A stretch of DNA of 31,083 nucleotides, taken from positions 1 to 31,083 of the forward strand of contig JAWXTY010000024.1 in assembly GCA_044433115.1 (NCBI GenBank). The letters run 5' to 3'. The notes under the pieces were generated by a model, which saw only the letters and a program-made list of their open reading frames with translations, had not been told where the DNA came from and ran no database searches. This document shows positions 1-8,402 of the stretch, one piece after another. The DNA comes from CAKUIA01 sp044433115. GTDB lineage: Bacteria > Verrucomicrobiota > Verrucomicrobiia > Opitutales > Intestinicryptomonadaceae. Position 1 is the first letter of the stretch, and each line of letters begins with the position of its first letter. The position numbers were made by a program, and so were the translations under genes.

Positions 1-141
1 GCTTTATACTCCGTTTTGAAAATTTTTGAGACTCTCACGTATTAATATACGCTTCGACCCTTTGGGGCGTAATATCACGCTTTATACTCCGTTTTGAAAA
101 TTTTTGAGACTCTCACGTATTAATATACGCTTCGACCCTTT
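1..141 (+). repeat. Tandem partial copies of the 119-nt palindromic element (left arm plus apical hairpin only)
   Basis: A 78-bp unit repeats head to tail with starts at 1, 79 and 157. Each unit holds the left arm and apical hairpin (CGTAT-TAAT-ATACG) of the 119-nt element. The first two units lack the right arm; only the third runs on into one and so forms the complete copy at 142-260. The first unit is cut by the window edge. This looks like slippage or unequal exchange that multiplied half of a palindrome. No reading frame is conserved through it. Confidence 0.9.
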
Positions 142-260
142 GGGGCGTAATATCACGCTTTATACTCCGTTTTGAAAATTTTTGAGACTCTCACGTATAA
201 ATATACGCTTCGATCCTCAAAAACTTCCAAATACTCGTCTAAAACGTAATCTTACGCCCC
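142..260 (+). repeat. 119-nt palindromic element, copy L
   Basis: The copy runs from GGGGCGTAA to TTACGCCCC, which pair at the ends. The inner stem GAG/CTC plus TTTTT/AAAAA encloses the apical hairpin CGTAT-AAAT-ATACG. The conserved internal-loop strings ATACTCCGTTTTG (left) and AATACTCGTCT (right) are present. It is the same length as the copies at 11725 and 30693. A hairpin resembling the one after the 11725 copy follows at about 269-296. Strand is given as the orientation in which the other copies follow gene ends. Confidence 0.88.
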
Positions 261-869
261 AAACAAAAAATTCTCACTCTTCGATGTAAGAATTTTTTGG
301 AAAACCGAGAGTGTTAGGGACAAGAGAACTGTAGAAAAACGAGAGTGTTAGGGACAAGAGAACTGTAGAAAAACCGAGACAAAGAAACTTTTTTGCGACT
401 CGCTGTTCCCACCACAAAAGTTGCTTGCAAGCTTTAGTGGGAAGCTTTGCTTTAGCAAAGACCCCTTTAGGGGCGAGACGAGAACCACTGTTCGAGCGAG
501 TTCAATTCTCTGTTCCCTAAAAAAGCTGTTCACTGTTTTTGCTCATTTAAGAGCAAAACCTAAAATTTAAAATACATTGTAATCAATTTGAAAGAGATAC
601 TTCTCTTTCAAGGAGGAGGGTTTTTATTGAAATATCTTTAATTTTTTTAAAATTAATTTATTTCAATAAAAAGAAGAGCGGGCAGCTGACTAGCACCCTA
701 AAGAAAACACACCAATCAACACATTTCAACCAACTCAAACTATGGCTCAAGGCACTGCCTTGTTTCAGGTTTTAAGGGCTGAAACTAAGCCCTTAATGGG
801 GTTTGGGGCAAAGCCCCAATAATCTAAATCTAAATCTATTTATTTATCAATTTAAATCTAAAAAATATA
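261..869. other. Non-coding, hairpin-rich leader upstream of valS
   Basis: No convincing gene is visible. The stretch holds a 34-bp tandem duplication at 306-373 and a chain of inverted repeats: TTCCCAC/GTGGGAA (406-412/437-443), CTTTGC/GCAAAG (445-460), CCCCT/AGGGG (462-473), TTTTGCTC/GAGCAAAA (537-558), TTGAAAGAG/CTCTTTCAA (588-611), a perfect 14-bp pair at 621-634/659-672, TTAAGGGCT/AGCCCTTAA (772-796) and TTGGGGC/GCCCCAA (803-819). A short AAATCT repeat lies at about 822-838, just before the valS start. I see no T-box consensus and no clear Shine-Dalgarno sequence. Whether this is an attenuator-like leader or repeat debris cannot be told from one sequence. Confidence 0.6.
306..373. repeat. 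34-bp perfect tandem duplication
   Basis: Two identical 34-bp copies lie at 306-339 and 340-373, each beginning CGAGAGTGTTAGGGACAAGA. The start of a third (CCGAGA) follows. It lies between the palindromic element and the hairpin chain, and no gene crosses it. A recent slippage duplication is the simplest reading. Confidence 0.85.
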
Positions 870-3551
870 ATGAAAGAAATTTCTAAAGCATACGAGCCTA
901 CGACAGTAGAAGACAAGTGGTATAAGCAATGGCTAGACAATGGCTGTTTTAAGCCTGATAGTGATGAGTCTAAGGAGACTTACTCTATAGCAATGCCTCC
1001 GCCTAATGTAACGGGTGTTTTGACATTGGGACACGTTTTGAACAATACTATCCAAGACATATTGCTTAGGAATGCTAGGCAAGAGGGCAAGAGTGCAGTT
1101 TGGATACCAGGAACTGACCATGCAGGGGTGGCGACGCAGACTAAGGTTGAGGGTTACTTGAGGTCTAAGGGGACTTCGTCTAAGGAATTGGGCAGAGAGA
1201 AGTTTTTGGAAGAGGCGAAAGAGTGGAGAGACAAGCATGGTGGTATAATTATTGAGCAGTTGAAGAAGCTTGGGGCTTCTTGTGATTGGTCTCGCTTGGT
1301 GCATACTTTAGATGAGGATTATTCTAAGGCAGTGTTGGAGTGTTTTGTAAAGTTGTATAACAAGGGTTATATATACAGGGGCAAGCGTATGGTAAATTGG
1401 TGTCCTGTGAATTTGACTGCACTTTCTGACGAGGAGGTTATAATGACGCCTCAAAAGTCTAAGATTTACAAGATGAAGTACGAAGTTGCAGGAGAGGGTA
1501 TATTTTTAGAGATATGTACGACTCGTCCTGAGACTATTATGGGAGACACTGCAGTTGCCGTGAACCCTAATGACGAGCGATATAAGCATTTGATAGGCAA
1601 AGAGTGCGTTAGACCTTTCCCAAGGAAGAACATACCTATTATAGGCGATGAGGCTGTGGACTTGGAATTTGGTACAGGGGCTTTAAAGGTAACTCCTGCA
1701 CACGATTTGGCTGACTTTGAGATAGCAAATAGGAACAATTTGGAGTTCATTTGTATAATGAATGCAGATGCGACTATGAATGCTCTTGCTGGCGAGGAAT
1801 TTGAGGGATTAACTAGAGAGAAGGCTAGGGCGTTGGCTGTAAAGAAGCTAGATGAGATGGGCTTGTTGATTTCTGTAGATGATTATGAGAATAACGTAGG
1901 TTTTTCAGAGCGTGGGGCAGTTCCTATAGAGCCAAGAATTTCAGACCAATGGTTTATGAAATATCCAAAGGTAGAAGAGGCTAGAAAGGTTGTGCAAGAT
2001 GGCACTATAAAGTTCTATCCAAAGCGTTGGGAAAAGACTTATCTGCACTGGTTGTCTAATATTAAGGACTGGTGTATCAGCAGACAAATCTGGTGGGGTC
2101 ATAGAATACCTGTTTGGTATAAAAAGGGTGTCGCTTCTGTAGATTTTAAAAATCCTGAGCATATTTACGTTGGTGTTGATGCTCCTGCAGATGTGGAAAA
2201 TTGGGTACAAGACGAGGACTCTTTAGACACTTGGGCATCATCTTGGATATGGCCTTTTGGCATATTAGGTTGGAACGACAAGGCTTCTGAGGAAGCACGT
2301 GGCTTAAAGAGATTTTTCCCTACTACAGACTTAGTTACAGGTCCTGATATTATATTCTTCTGGGTAGCTAGAATGATTATGGCAGGCTTGGAGTTCTGCG
2401 ATGGCGATACTTTAAATAAGATACCTTTTGAGAATGTGTATTTCACTGGCATTATTAGAGATATGCAAGGCAGAAAGATGTCTAAGAGTCTTGGTAATTC
2501 GCCAGACCCACTAGAGCTGATTGCAAAATATGGGGCAGATGGCTTGCGTTTTGCAGTTATGAATTGTGCTCCTCAAGGGCAAGATATTCTATTTAGTGAG
2601 GACAGAGTTAGCATTGGCAGAAACTTCTGTAATAAGCTATGGAACGCTTGTAGGTTTAGACAAATGCAAGGCGAAACTGTGGCTAATTCAAGCGTAGAAG
2701 AGATTTTAGCTAGAATAGATGTGTCGCTATTAAATGATAACGACAAGGCATTGGTATTAGACTTATTGAACTTGATTGAAAGTACTCGCAAGGACTTAAA
2801 GGATTATCAATTTAATATGATAACTCAAAGTATTTACTCATTTTTCTGGAACGATTTTTGCGATTGGTACTTAGAAGTATCTAAGAGCAGAATGGCAGAC
2901 GAAAATGTAAAGGCTACAATTTTAGCTGTACAAGACTTGTGTATTAGGCAAATTTTATTGTTGCTACACCCATTTACTCCTTTCATTACGGAGGAATTGT
3001 GGCATGGTCTTTCTTATGGCAAAGATGGCGAATATATACAAAATGTATCTCCACTTTTGGATAAGGCTTCTATAGTAGAGAACTTGGGCTTGAGCGAAAA
3101 GTCTTCTGAGAATGTAGTAATTTTAAAAGACTTTGTTGCAAAGGCAAGAGCATTGAAAGCAGATTATAAGTTGTCGACTCGCAAAGATGTGGATATGTTG
3201 TATTTGCCTAAGGCTGAGAATGCTGAATTGTTGGCAGAAAATGCTGAGCAACTTAAAAAGCTTATAGGCTTAGCTAATTTAAGCTTAACTGAAAGCACTA
3301 AAGACGCTCCTGCAAGCGTTGCAAATTCTGCAACTTTATACTTAATTCTAAGCGAGCAAGACACAGCTCAAGACAAGCAAAAGTTAGCTAAGGAAAAAGA
3401 AAAGTTAGAGGGATTAATTGCTTCTACAAAGGCAAGATTATCTAACGAGACTTTTGTATCTAAAGCTCCTGCAAATGTCATAGAAGGTGCAAAGAAACAA
3501 TTAGCTCAATATGAGTCTAAGCTCGAAGACCTAATCAAAATCTTAGGATAG
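870..3551 (+). CDS. valS: Valine--tRNA ligase
   Basis: This cytoplasmic class Ia aminoacyl-tRNA synthetase charges tRNA-Val with valine and edits mischarged threonine. At 893 aa it has normal family length. The N-terminal PPPNVTG segment leads into the HIGH-box region, the CP1 editing domain follows, and the GRKMSKSLGN box has its KMSKS at residues 536-540. The anticodon-binding region is followed by the C-terminal coiled coil typical of ValRS (about 825-893). One oddity: the HIGH box reads T52-L53-G54-H55, so the first histidine, usual in ValRS (LHMGH), is threonine. The start is an ATG with no obvious Shine-Dalgarno, preceded by a hairpin-rich leader. The gene is monocistronic, since a strong terminator follows 10 bp after the stop. 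The function is secure; only the effect of the HIGH substitution is uncertain. Confidence 0.97.
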   Translation: MKEISKAYEPTTVEDKWYKQWLDNGCFKPDSDESKETYSIAMPPPNVTGVLTLGHVLNNTIQDILLRNARQEGKSAVWIPGTDHAGVATQTKVEGYLRSKGTSSKELGREKFLEEAKEWRDKHGGIIIEQLKKLGASCDWSRLVHTLDEDYSKAVLECFVKLYNKGYIYRGKRMVNWCPVNLTALSDEEVIMTPQKSKIYKMKYEVAGEGIFLEICTTRPETIMGDTAVAVNPNDERYKHLIGKECVRPFPRKNIPIIGDEAVDLEFGTGALKVTPAHDLADFEIANRNNLEFICIMNADATMNALAGEEFEGLTREKARALAVKKLDEMGLLISVDDYENNVGFSERGAVPIEPRISDQWFMKYPKVEEARKVVQDGTIKFYPKRWEKTYLHWLSNIKDWCISRQIWWGHRIPVWYKKGVASVDFKNPEHIYVGVDAPADVENWVQDEDSLDTWASSWIWPFGILGWNDKASEEARGLKRFFPTTDLVTGPDIIFFWVARMIMAGLEFCDGDTLNKIPFENVYFTGIIRDMQGRKMSKSLGNSPDPLELIAKYGADGLRFAVMNCAPQGQDILFSEDRVSIGRNFCNKLWNACRFRQMQGETVANSSVEEILARIDVSLLNDNDKALVLDLLNLIESTRKDLKDYQFNMITQSIYSFFWNDFCDWYLEVSKSRMADENVKATILAVQDLCIRQILLLLHPFTPFITEELWHGLSYGKDGEYIQNVSPLLDKASIVENLGLSEKSSENVVILKDFVAKARALKADYKLSTRKDVDMLYLPKAENAELLAENAEQLKKLIGLANLSLTESTKDAPASVANSATLYLILSEQDTAQDKQKLAKEKEKLEGLIASTKARLSNETFVSKAPANVIEGAKKQLAQYESKLEDLIKILG

Positions 3552-3560
3552 CATTTTAAT

Positions 3561-3597
3561 AAAACGCCTTTGTGGAAATTCTGCAAAGGCGTTTTTT
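3561..3597 (+). terminator. Rho-independent terminator of valS
   Basis: Stem AAAACGCCTTTG / CAAAGGCGTTTT has an 11-nt loop and ends in a run of six T. It starts 10 bp after the valS stop codon. Confidence 0.93.
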
Positions 3598-3703
3598 ATG
3601 TATAATATATAGATAAAGATATACATTGTTAAGATGGCGTTTTTTATGCTTTACTACTTTTTGTGAATTTGTTTATATTACAAATATGTTGTATATCTAT
3701 AAA

Positions 3704-6355
3704 ATGTTGAAAAAATTAACTCTAGTTTTAATATGTGGATTTTTGCTTTCGCAAAGTCTTTTTGCAGGCACTTCTGCTAAGATAGAGGAGGGGCAGGCTT
3801 TATTGGAAAATGATTTTGTAAAAGTTGTCTTTGATTTAGAAAAAGGAACTTATTCTGTATTTGACAAAAAGGCAAATGCTCTAAATGCAAAGGATATATA
3901 TTTTAGCTTAAATGATTTTAAATCTAAAGATGGCTTTAAATTTAGTGCCACTTCAAAGGATATTAAAGATAACTTTGGCGAAGGCGTCGTGTTATCTATT
4001 GAAGGCACAAAGGGCAACGATGGCATAGGCTTAAATATTTATCTATATGATAACGATGGTATGCTTGCTTTGGAAAATGCTATCAAGGCAGACAAAGAGT
4101 TTAGAGTTATGAACTTTTCGCCTATGATGGGGCAGGTATTTGCCAGCGAAAAGAACTTTACTGATTTTAGGGTGCTAGGTGGCGACTCAGGCGAATATGA
4201 CACTCAAGTCATCTTTGCAGAAAATTTCAAAGACACTACGCATAGAGCAAATGAGGACTTAGAAGTTAGAGTGCATATAGTTGATAATAAATACGAAGTT
4301 CATAACAATATCCTATTTACTTTTGGCGAAAAGGGAAGTAGGCAATCCTTGGTATATGGGGGTTTAAGCTATAAGGAATTTGTAAAAAAAGTATACTTAG
4401 AAAAGAGAGATAATAGCTTCTTTGTGGAGCTAAAGGCTTTTGACCCTGTGGGTAAGTTGGTCGACGCAAATTCTTCTTATACTTTTGCAGGCGATAAATT
4501 CTATTTTGACTTTTCAGAGACAAATAGATTTAAGGCTTTAGAGGATTATGGGCAAGCTTTGAAGATTGCTAATAATGTAGTCTTAGATGACTATGCTTTG
4601 ACAGGCTTGAACTTCTGGTATTGTATGCACGAGCGTTACGGCGGCGACTATTTCAGTAATTCTTCTACAGGCACAGTTGAGGCTCTAAAGAAATCTGCCT
4701 CAGTAGGCTTTTTACGCTATGGAGCTTTAGGCATACGCCTTGAACCAGACTCTTACGCAAAGCCAAACAATCAGCAAGGCTGGTGGGACGATGAGCATTT
4801 CAGAAGAGACTATAAAACTAAGCAAGCCTTAGGTGGACAACTCCTTCCTCCTTTAGATACTATAGAAAAGTGGGGCAAAGCGATTATTGCAGAAGGGGGC
4901 GTTCCTCTAATATATAGTCAAACTGGCAGACGCTCTTTAGATTATGCTGAAGCTTTCCCAGAGCATATGTTGTTTAATGAAGTTTCAGCTCCTAAAAAGG
5001 ACAAAACTAGGGTATATCATATTACAGACCCTCTTTGGACTTACGACTTTACAGACGAAGGCTTTATAGCTCATATGCGAGATGTATATGCAAATTACGC
5101 AAAAGGTGGGCTAATTGGCGTTAAGTTCGATTACCCAGACACTGGTTGGGCTTTCGAAGGTGGCTTTGAAGATAAGTATGCAACTACAACTAGTGCTTAT
5201 AGAAATATCTTTGCATTAGCTCGTGAGGGCTTGGGCGAAAATTCCGACATACACGAGCGTATCCCAAGACACGGCGACGTTGCCTTAGGCATAGTTACAA
5301 CTCAAAGAGTCGAGCGAGACACTGATAGATTTTACCCAACTTTTGCTAGAAAATGTGGCTTGCGTTGGTATAAAAATCGTGTGGTTACAAAATATGTAAA
5401 CGACGTTATAAACCCTGAACACTCTTTCCCTTATAACGAAGATGGCTCAAGAGCTTTTTACACTATGAGCTACTTGACTAATGCTCGTATGGAAATTGGT
5501 AAATATATAGAAATGATGAGCGAAGAACATCGCCATCAATTAACAAGGGTTACTCCTCTATATAATAATTTGGGCAGTGCAAAGCCTGTAGACGCTTTTA
5601 ATGATGGCGTGCATTTCCCTCAGATTTTCGATTTGAAAATCAACGAAGATTGGCACCAAGTTTGCTTTTATAACACTCAGCTCGAGCAAGACTTAGATAA
5701 GGCAAAGGCGATATATGACAAAATGCCAAGAGAGCCAAAGTACGATAAGATGATTAGTGCAAGAAACGCTCTAATTAAACAAAAGGATAAGTCTGCCTAT
5801 GAGCAAAAGAAAGATATTTATATAGAAAATACTCATCCAACTTCACACCCTTATACTAATATGTTGACGATGGTAGGCTTGTTGCCAGCTAAACTTAGCG
5901 TGCCTTTTGGCGAAGCTGATGAAGATGGAGGCTTGGGGCTAGATAAGGCTAAGAGCTACTATGTATACGACTTTTGGAATAACTGCTTTGTAGGTAAATT
6001 TAAGGGCAGCGACACTCTAGCCCAAGACTTGCGTATGGGCGAAGCTAGAATGATGTCAGTACACGCAGTGCAAAACAATCCTCAATTTATATCTACTGAC
6101 AGACACATACTTCAAGGTTATGTAGATATGCTTATCTTGCCTAAGTGGGACGATAAGGCAAAGACTCTAATTGGAACTTCTGCCGTAATAGAAAAAGACC
6201 CTTACAAGATTATCATTGCCCTAAATGGCTCTAAGATAACTAAGCTTGAAGCAAAGGGAGCAAAGGCTGAATTTAAACTAATGGGAAATGACTTAGCTGA
6301 AATCACTCTAAATGCAGACAAAAACACAGATGTAGAGTGGACTATAAGCTTTTAA
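3704..6355 (+). CDS. Putative secreted glycoside hydrolase, (beta/alpha)8 clan GH-D or GH97-like
   Basis: An exported protein of 883 aa from the ATG at 3704. The frame is open back to a TTG at 3626, but the 3704 start places a clean signal peptide first (MLKKLTLVLICGFLLSQ..., likely cut after LFA near residue 22). Residues of about 25-290 look like an N-terminal beta-sandwich. The centre looks like a TIM barrel: a G-V-K-F-D-Y segment puts an Asp (D476) in the K-x-D setting of the nucleophile of alpha-galactosidase-type clans, and a later R-V-E-R-D-T-D segment (D539 or D541) could supply the second carboxylate. The C-terminus looks beta-rich. The substrate is unknown; alpha-galactosides are a guess from the motif. 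The next gene starts 6 bp after the stop, so the two are co-transcribed and both products are exported. I recognise the fold class, not the exact family. Confidence 0.55.
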   Translation: MLKKLTLVLICGFLLSQSLFAGTSAKIEEGQALLENDFVKVVFDLEKGTYSVFDKKANALNAKDIYFSLNDFKSKDGFKFSATSKDIKDNFGEGVVLSIEGTKGNDGIGLNIYLYDNDGMLALENAIKADKEFRVMNFSPMMGQVFASEKNFTDFRVLGGDSGEYDTQVIFAENFKDTTHRANEDLEVRVHIVDNKYEVHNNILFTFGEKGSRQSLVYGGLSYKEFVKKVYLEKRDNSFFVELKAFDPVGKLVDANSSYTFAGDKFYFDFSETNRFKALEDYGQALKIANNVVLDDYALTGLNFWYCMHERYGGDYFSNSSTGTVEALKKSASVGFLRYGALGIRLEPDSYAKPNNQQGWWDDEHFRRDYKTKQALGGQLLPPLDTIEKWGKAIIAEGGVPLIYSQTGRRSLDYAEAFPEHMLFNEVSAPKKDKTRVYHITDPLWTYDFTDEGFIAHMRDVYANYAKGGLIGVKFDYPDTGWAFEGGFEDKYATTTSAYRNIFALAREGLGENSDIHERIPRHGDVALGIVTTQRVERDTDRFYPTFARKCGLRWYKNRVVTKYVNDVINPEHSFPYNEDGSRAFYTMSYLTNARMEIGKYIEMMSEEHRHQLTRVTPLYNNLGSAKPVDAFNDGVHFPQIFDLKINEDWHQVCFYNTQLEQDLDKAKAIYDKMPREPKYDKMISARNALIKQKDKSAYEQKKDIYIENTHPTSHPYTNMLTMVGLLPAKLSVPFGEADEDGGLGLDKAKSYYVYDFWNNCFVGKFKGSDTLAQDLRMGEARMMSVHAVQNNPQFISTDRHILQGYVDMLILPKWDDKAKTLIGTSAVIEKDPYKIIIALNGSKITKLEAKGAKAEFKLMGNDLAEITLNADKNTDVEWTISF

Positions 6356-6361
6356 AAATAT

Positions 6362-7984
6362 ATGATGAAAACACTAAAACTAATATTAACGCTATGTATC
6401 TTGCCTTTTCTGGCAAATGCTAAATCTCCGAATATCTTGCTTGTGCATTTAGATGATGAAAATTTTGCAGGGCAGGACTTTTCGGAGTATATTCCATCTA
6501 TTAAAGCTCTGCAAAGCGAGGCATTAGAGCTGAATAATTTTTATAGCACAACTTTCAACGAAACTGTAGTCGAATTGCTAAGTGGCAAGTATCCCTTTAA
6601 TGTAAAAAATGTTGGCATACTTGGCGATATGCAAAGCGACGAGCCTTGTGTTGCTAAGGACTTAAAAGAGCTTGGCTATGCTAGTGCGTATATAGGCAAA
6701 TGGCGTAACTCAAGCGAAGTTTTTCCCTCAGACTTGGGCTTTGACTTGTTCTATGGTATTTTAGATAGCGACCTAAAATGGCCTTATGACTGGCAGATGA
6801 AACAGGCTATAGCAGGTAAACTCCAAGAAGAATGGATTAAAGAGCCTACTTTATCTTTGATGATGAACTCTAATATTATAGAGATGCCTGTTTCGACTAA
6901 AAAGCTAGTTCCAACTTTTACTCAAGAAGCCTTGAGCTTTATTCTGCATAATCAAAATAAGGATAAGCCTTTCTTTATGTATTTGAATTATGCAAGCTTT
7001 TATGCTCCTGAACTTGGGCTAAAAAAGTTCTTCCCAGAGACAGATAAAAGTAGAATTGCAAAGCACTATGTAGATATAAATGCGAGCCTTGCGAAAATTT
7101 TAAAACTTTTAGAACGCCAAGGAACTTTAGATGATACTATGATAATCTTTATAGCAAAGTCTGCTCTAAATCCAGAGCCTATGCCTAAATTGCTTTCTAC
7201 AAATATGCACGCTGACGCTTTTTATAAAAAATCTGCATTCATCTATATGCCTAAACTATTTAAAGAGCCAAAGTCCCTAAATGGCATTGTTGCAACTTTG
7301 GATATGCCAGCCTTTATGATAGATTGTGCTAAGGGAGCAAATGGCGAAAATTCTATGCTTGGATACTTTTTAAATAAGCACCCTTGCGACGAAAGCCCTA
7401 TATTATTCTATGCAGGGAGCAAATACCTCTTTGCTATGAGGGACAAAAATTATAAAGTAGTTGTGGAAAAGCTAAACTTAAAAGTCCAAACTCAACTCTA
7501 CGATTTAGATAAAGACCCAAATGAAGAAAATGACTTGGCTAAAACTATGAATGAAAAAGGCGTGGAACTCTTGCGTCAGGCTAGATATTTAGATAGCCTA
7601 CAGCCTAAAGTTCTCAATAAAGAAGAAGTTAAAAAACTTGAGCAAATAGCTAAGCAAAAAGAAGCCGAACGTGAAAAATTAGCTAAAAAGAAAGAAAAAG
7701 AAGCTAAGGAAAAGGCTGATAAACTTAAACGTGAAGCTAAAGCAAAAGAAGAAAAAGCTAAAGCAGAAAAGGCGAAGCTAGAAAAGTTGAAACAAGAACA
7801 AGCAAAGGCAGAAAAGGCTAAGAAAGAAGCTATAACAAAAGCCGAAAAGCTCAAAAAGGAAGCCTTGGCTAAGGCAGAAAGCGAGAAAATAGAGAAATCA
7901 AAACTTGAAAAGGCTAAAAAAGAAGCTATGGCAAAAGCCGAAAAGCTCAAAAAAGAAGCATTACTAAAGGCTCAAAAGGAATAA
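6362..7984 (+). CDS. Exported sulfatase-fold pseudoenzyme with charged helical tail
   Basis: A protein of 540 aa with a signal peptide (cut near A20), then an arylsulfatase/alkaline-phosphatase-superfamily domain to about residue 415. The opening N-I-L-L-V-H-L-D-D (D31, D32) is kept. The other hallmarks are gone. The formylglycine motif C/S-x-P-S-R-x-x-L-L-T-G is replaced by F65-N-E-T-V-V-E-L-L-S-G. GKWH reads GKWR (R115). The P-H-x-P site reads F-Y-A-P (213-216). The S-D-H metal site reads A-K-S (265-267). Fold landmarks such as LGFD and L-Y-D-L-D-K-D-P-N-E remain, so it is a degenerate paralogue, not a misread frame. Residues of about 418-540 are almost pure Lys/Glu/Ala helix with a 32-residue internal repeat (96 bp in DNA), like TolA domain II or a single alpha-helix. 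A binding or scaffold role is more likely than sulfate hydrolysis. It is transcribed with the glycosidase upstream. Confidence 0.75.
   Translation: MMKTLKLILTLCILPFLANAKSPNILLVHLDDENFAGQDFSEYIPSIKALQSEALELNNFYSTTFNETVVELLSGKYPFNVKNVGILGDMQSDEPCVAKDLKELGYASAYIGKWRNSSEVFPSDLGFDLFYGILDSDLKWPYDWQMKQAIAGKLQEEWIKEPTLSLMMNSNIIEMPVSTKKLVPTFTQEALSFILHNQNKDKPFFMYLNYASFYAPELGLKKFFPETDKSRIAKHYVDINASLAKILKLLERQGTLDDTMIIFIAKSALNPEPMPKLLSTNMHADAFYKKSAFIYMPKLFKEPKSLNGIVATLDMPAFMIDCAKGANGENSMLGYFLNKHPCDESPILFYAGSKYLFAMRDKNYKVVVEKLNLKVQTQLYDLDKDPNEENDLAKTMNEKGVELLRQARYLDSLQPKVLNKEEVKKLEQIAKQKEAEREKLAKKKEKEAKEKADKLKREAKAKEEKAKAEKAKLEKLKQEQAKAEKAKKEAITKAEKLKKEALAKAESEKIEKSKLEKAKKEAMAKAEKLKKEALLKAQKE
7807..7979 (+). 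repeat. 96-bp internal repeat coding for the Lys/Ala/Glu tail
   Basis: Near-identical segments recur with a 96-bp (32-codon) offset: GCCGAAAAGCTCAAAAA occurs at 7841 and again at 7937 with similar flanks. It codes the K-A-E-K-L-K-K-E-A stretch at the end of the sulfatase-like protein. In-frame expansion by slippage or recombination is likely. Confidence 0.7.
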
Positions 7985-8102
7985 AAGCTTTAGGATACTT
8001 CTAAAAATTAGAATAAAACAAATAAGATAGCCAGCAAAACAGAGGAGAAAGCTAATAAAAGTAGAATTTTTAATAAAAAAATAAAAAAGTTGATTTTTAT
8101 TA

Positions 8103-8131
8103 TTGACAAAGTTCAAGAAATAAGCTGTAGT
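8103..8131 (+). promoter_or_regulatory. Candidate sigma-70-type promoter for tRNA-Pro
   Basis: TTGACA at 8103-8108, a 17-nt spacer and TGTAGT at 8126-8131 (4 of 6 matches to TATAAT). The mature tRNA begins 24 nt downstream. Confidence 0.6.
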
Positions 8132-8154
8132 AGATGTTTTAATAATAAAGAACA

Positions 8155-8229
8155 CGGGCGATAGCGCAGTCTGGCTAGCGCATCTGGTTTGGGACCAGAG
8201 GGTCGGGGGTTCGAATCCCTCTCGCCCGA
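8155..8229 (+). tRNA. tRNA-Pro (anticodon UGG)
   Basis: A full cloverleaf can be drawn. Acceptor CGGGCGA pairs with TCGCCCG, the D stem is GCGC/GCGC, and the anticodon stem TCTGG/CCAGA encloses the loop TTTGGGA with anticodon TGG at 8190-8192. The T arm is GGGGG-TTCGAAT-CCCTC. The discriminator is A at 8229. The CCA end is not encoded. Confidence 0.96.
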
Positions 8230-8244
8230 CGTTTTTCCTTTCTT

Positions 8245-8279
8245 CTCGCAAATACTTTGAGTGTTTGCGAGTTTTTTTT
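8245..8279 (+). terminator. Rho-independent terminator of tRNA-Pro
   Basis: CTCGCAAATACT pairs with AGTGTTTGCGAG (one G-T pair) across a 3-nt loop and is followed by eight T. It starts 16 bp after the tRNA. Confidence 0.9.
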
Positions 8280-8332
8280 GTGTTTTTTTTGCTTAAATGT
8301 AGATTTTTTGATGTTTTAAGGTGTTTTTTATG

Positions 8333-8361
8333 TTGACTCTACAGTTTCTCTGTTCAATAAT
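8333..8361 (+). promoter_or_regulatory. Promoter of the dhaK-dhaL-lsrF-cupin operon
   Basis: TTGACT (8333-8338), an exact 17-nt spacer and AATAAT (8356-8361) give five of six matches at each box. It lies about 42 bp before the first start codon and just after the tRNA-Pro terminator, so it should open a new transcript. I see no clear operator palindrome next to it. Confidence 0.75.
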
Positions 8362-8402
8362 GTTGGGGTATTAATCAAAAATAATTTAAGGAAAATAACA
8401 CT

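Noticed and set aside
1..234. CRISPR-like array from the 78-bp periodic repeat
   Set aside because: The whole unit repeats with no unique spacers between repeats, and no cas gene is present. It is a plain tandem repeat of a palindromic element.
700..869. T-box riboswitch ahead of valS
   Set aside because: The conserved T-box sequence and a terminator/antiterminator pair with a U-run are not visible.
7576..7950. Antisense reading frame of 124 codons, Ser/Ala/Phe-rich
   Set aside because: It is the mirror image of the Lys/Glu/Ala-rich tail of the sulfatase-like protein. AAR/GAR codons give open Phe/Ser frames on the other strand.
6362..7984. Active sulfatase working with the neighbouring glycosidase
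   Set aside because: The formylglycine residue and the main metal ligands are all replaced, so the usual chemistry is not possible.
7964..8251. Minus-strand frame of 95 codons
   Set aside because: It crosses tRNA-Pro; its N-terminus is the antisense of the tRNA and the rest is low-complexity A/T-rich sequence.
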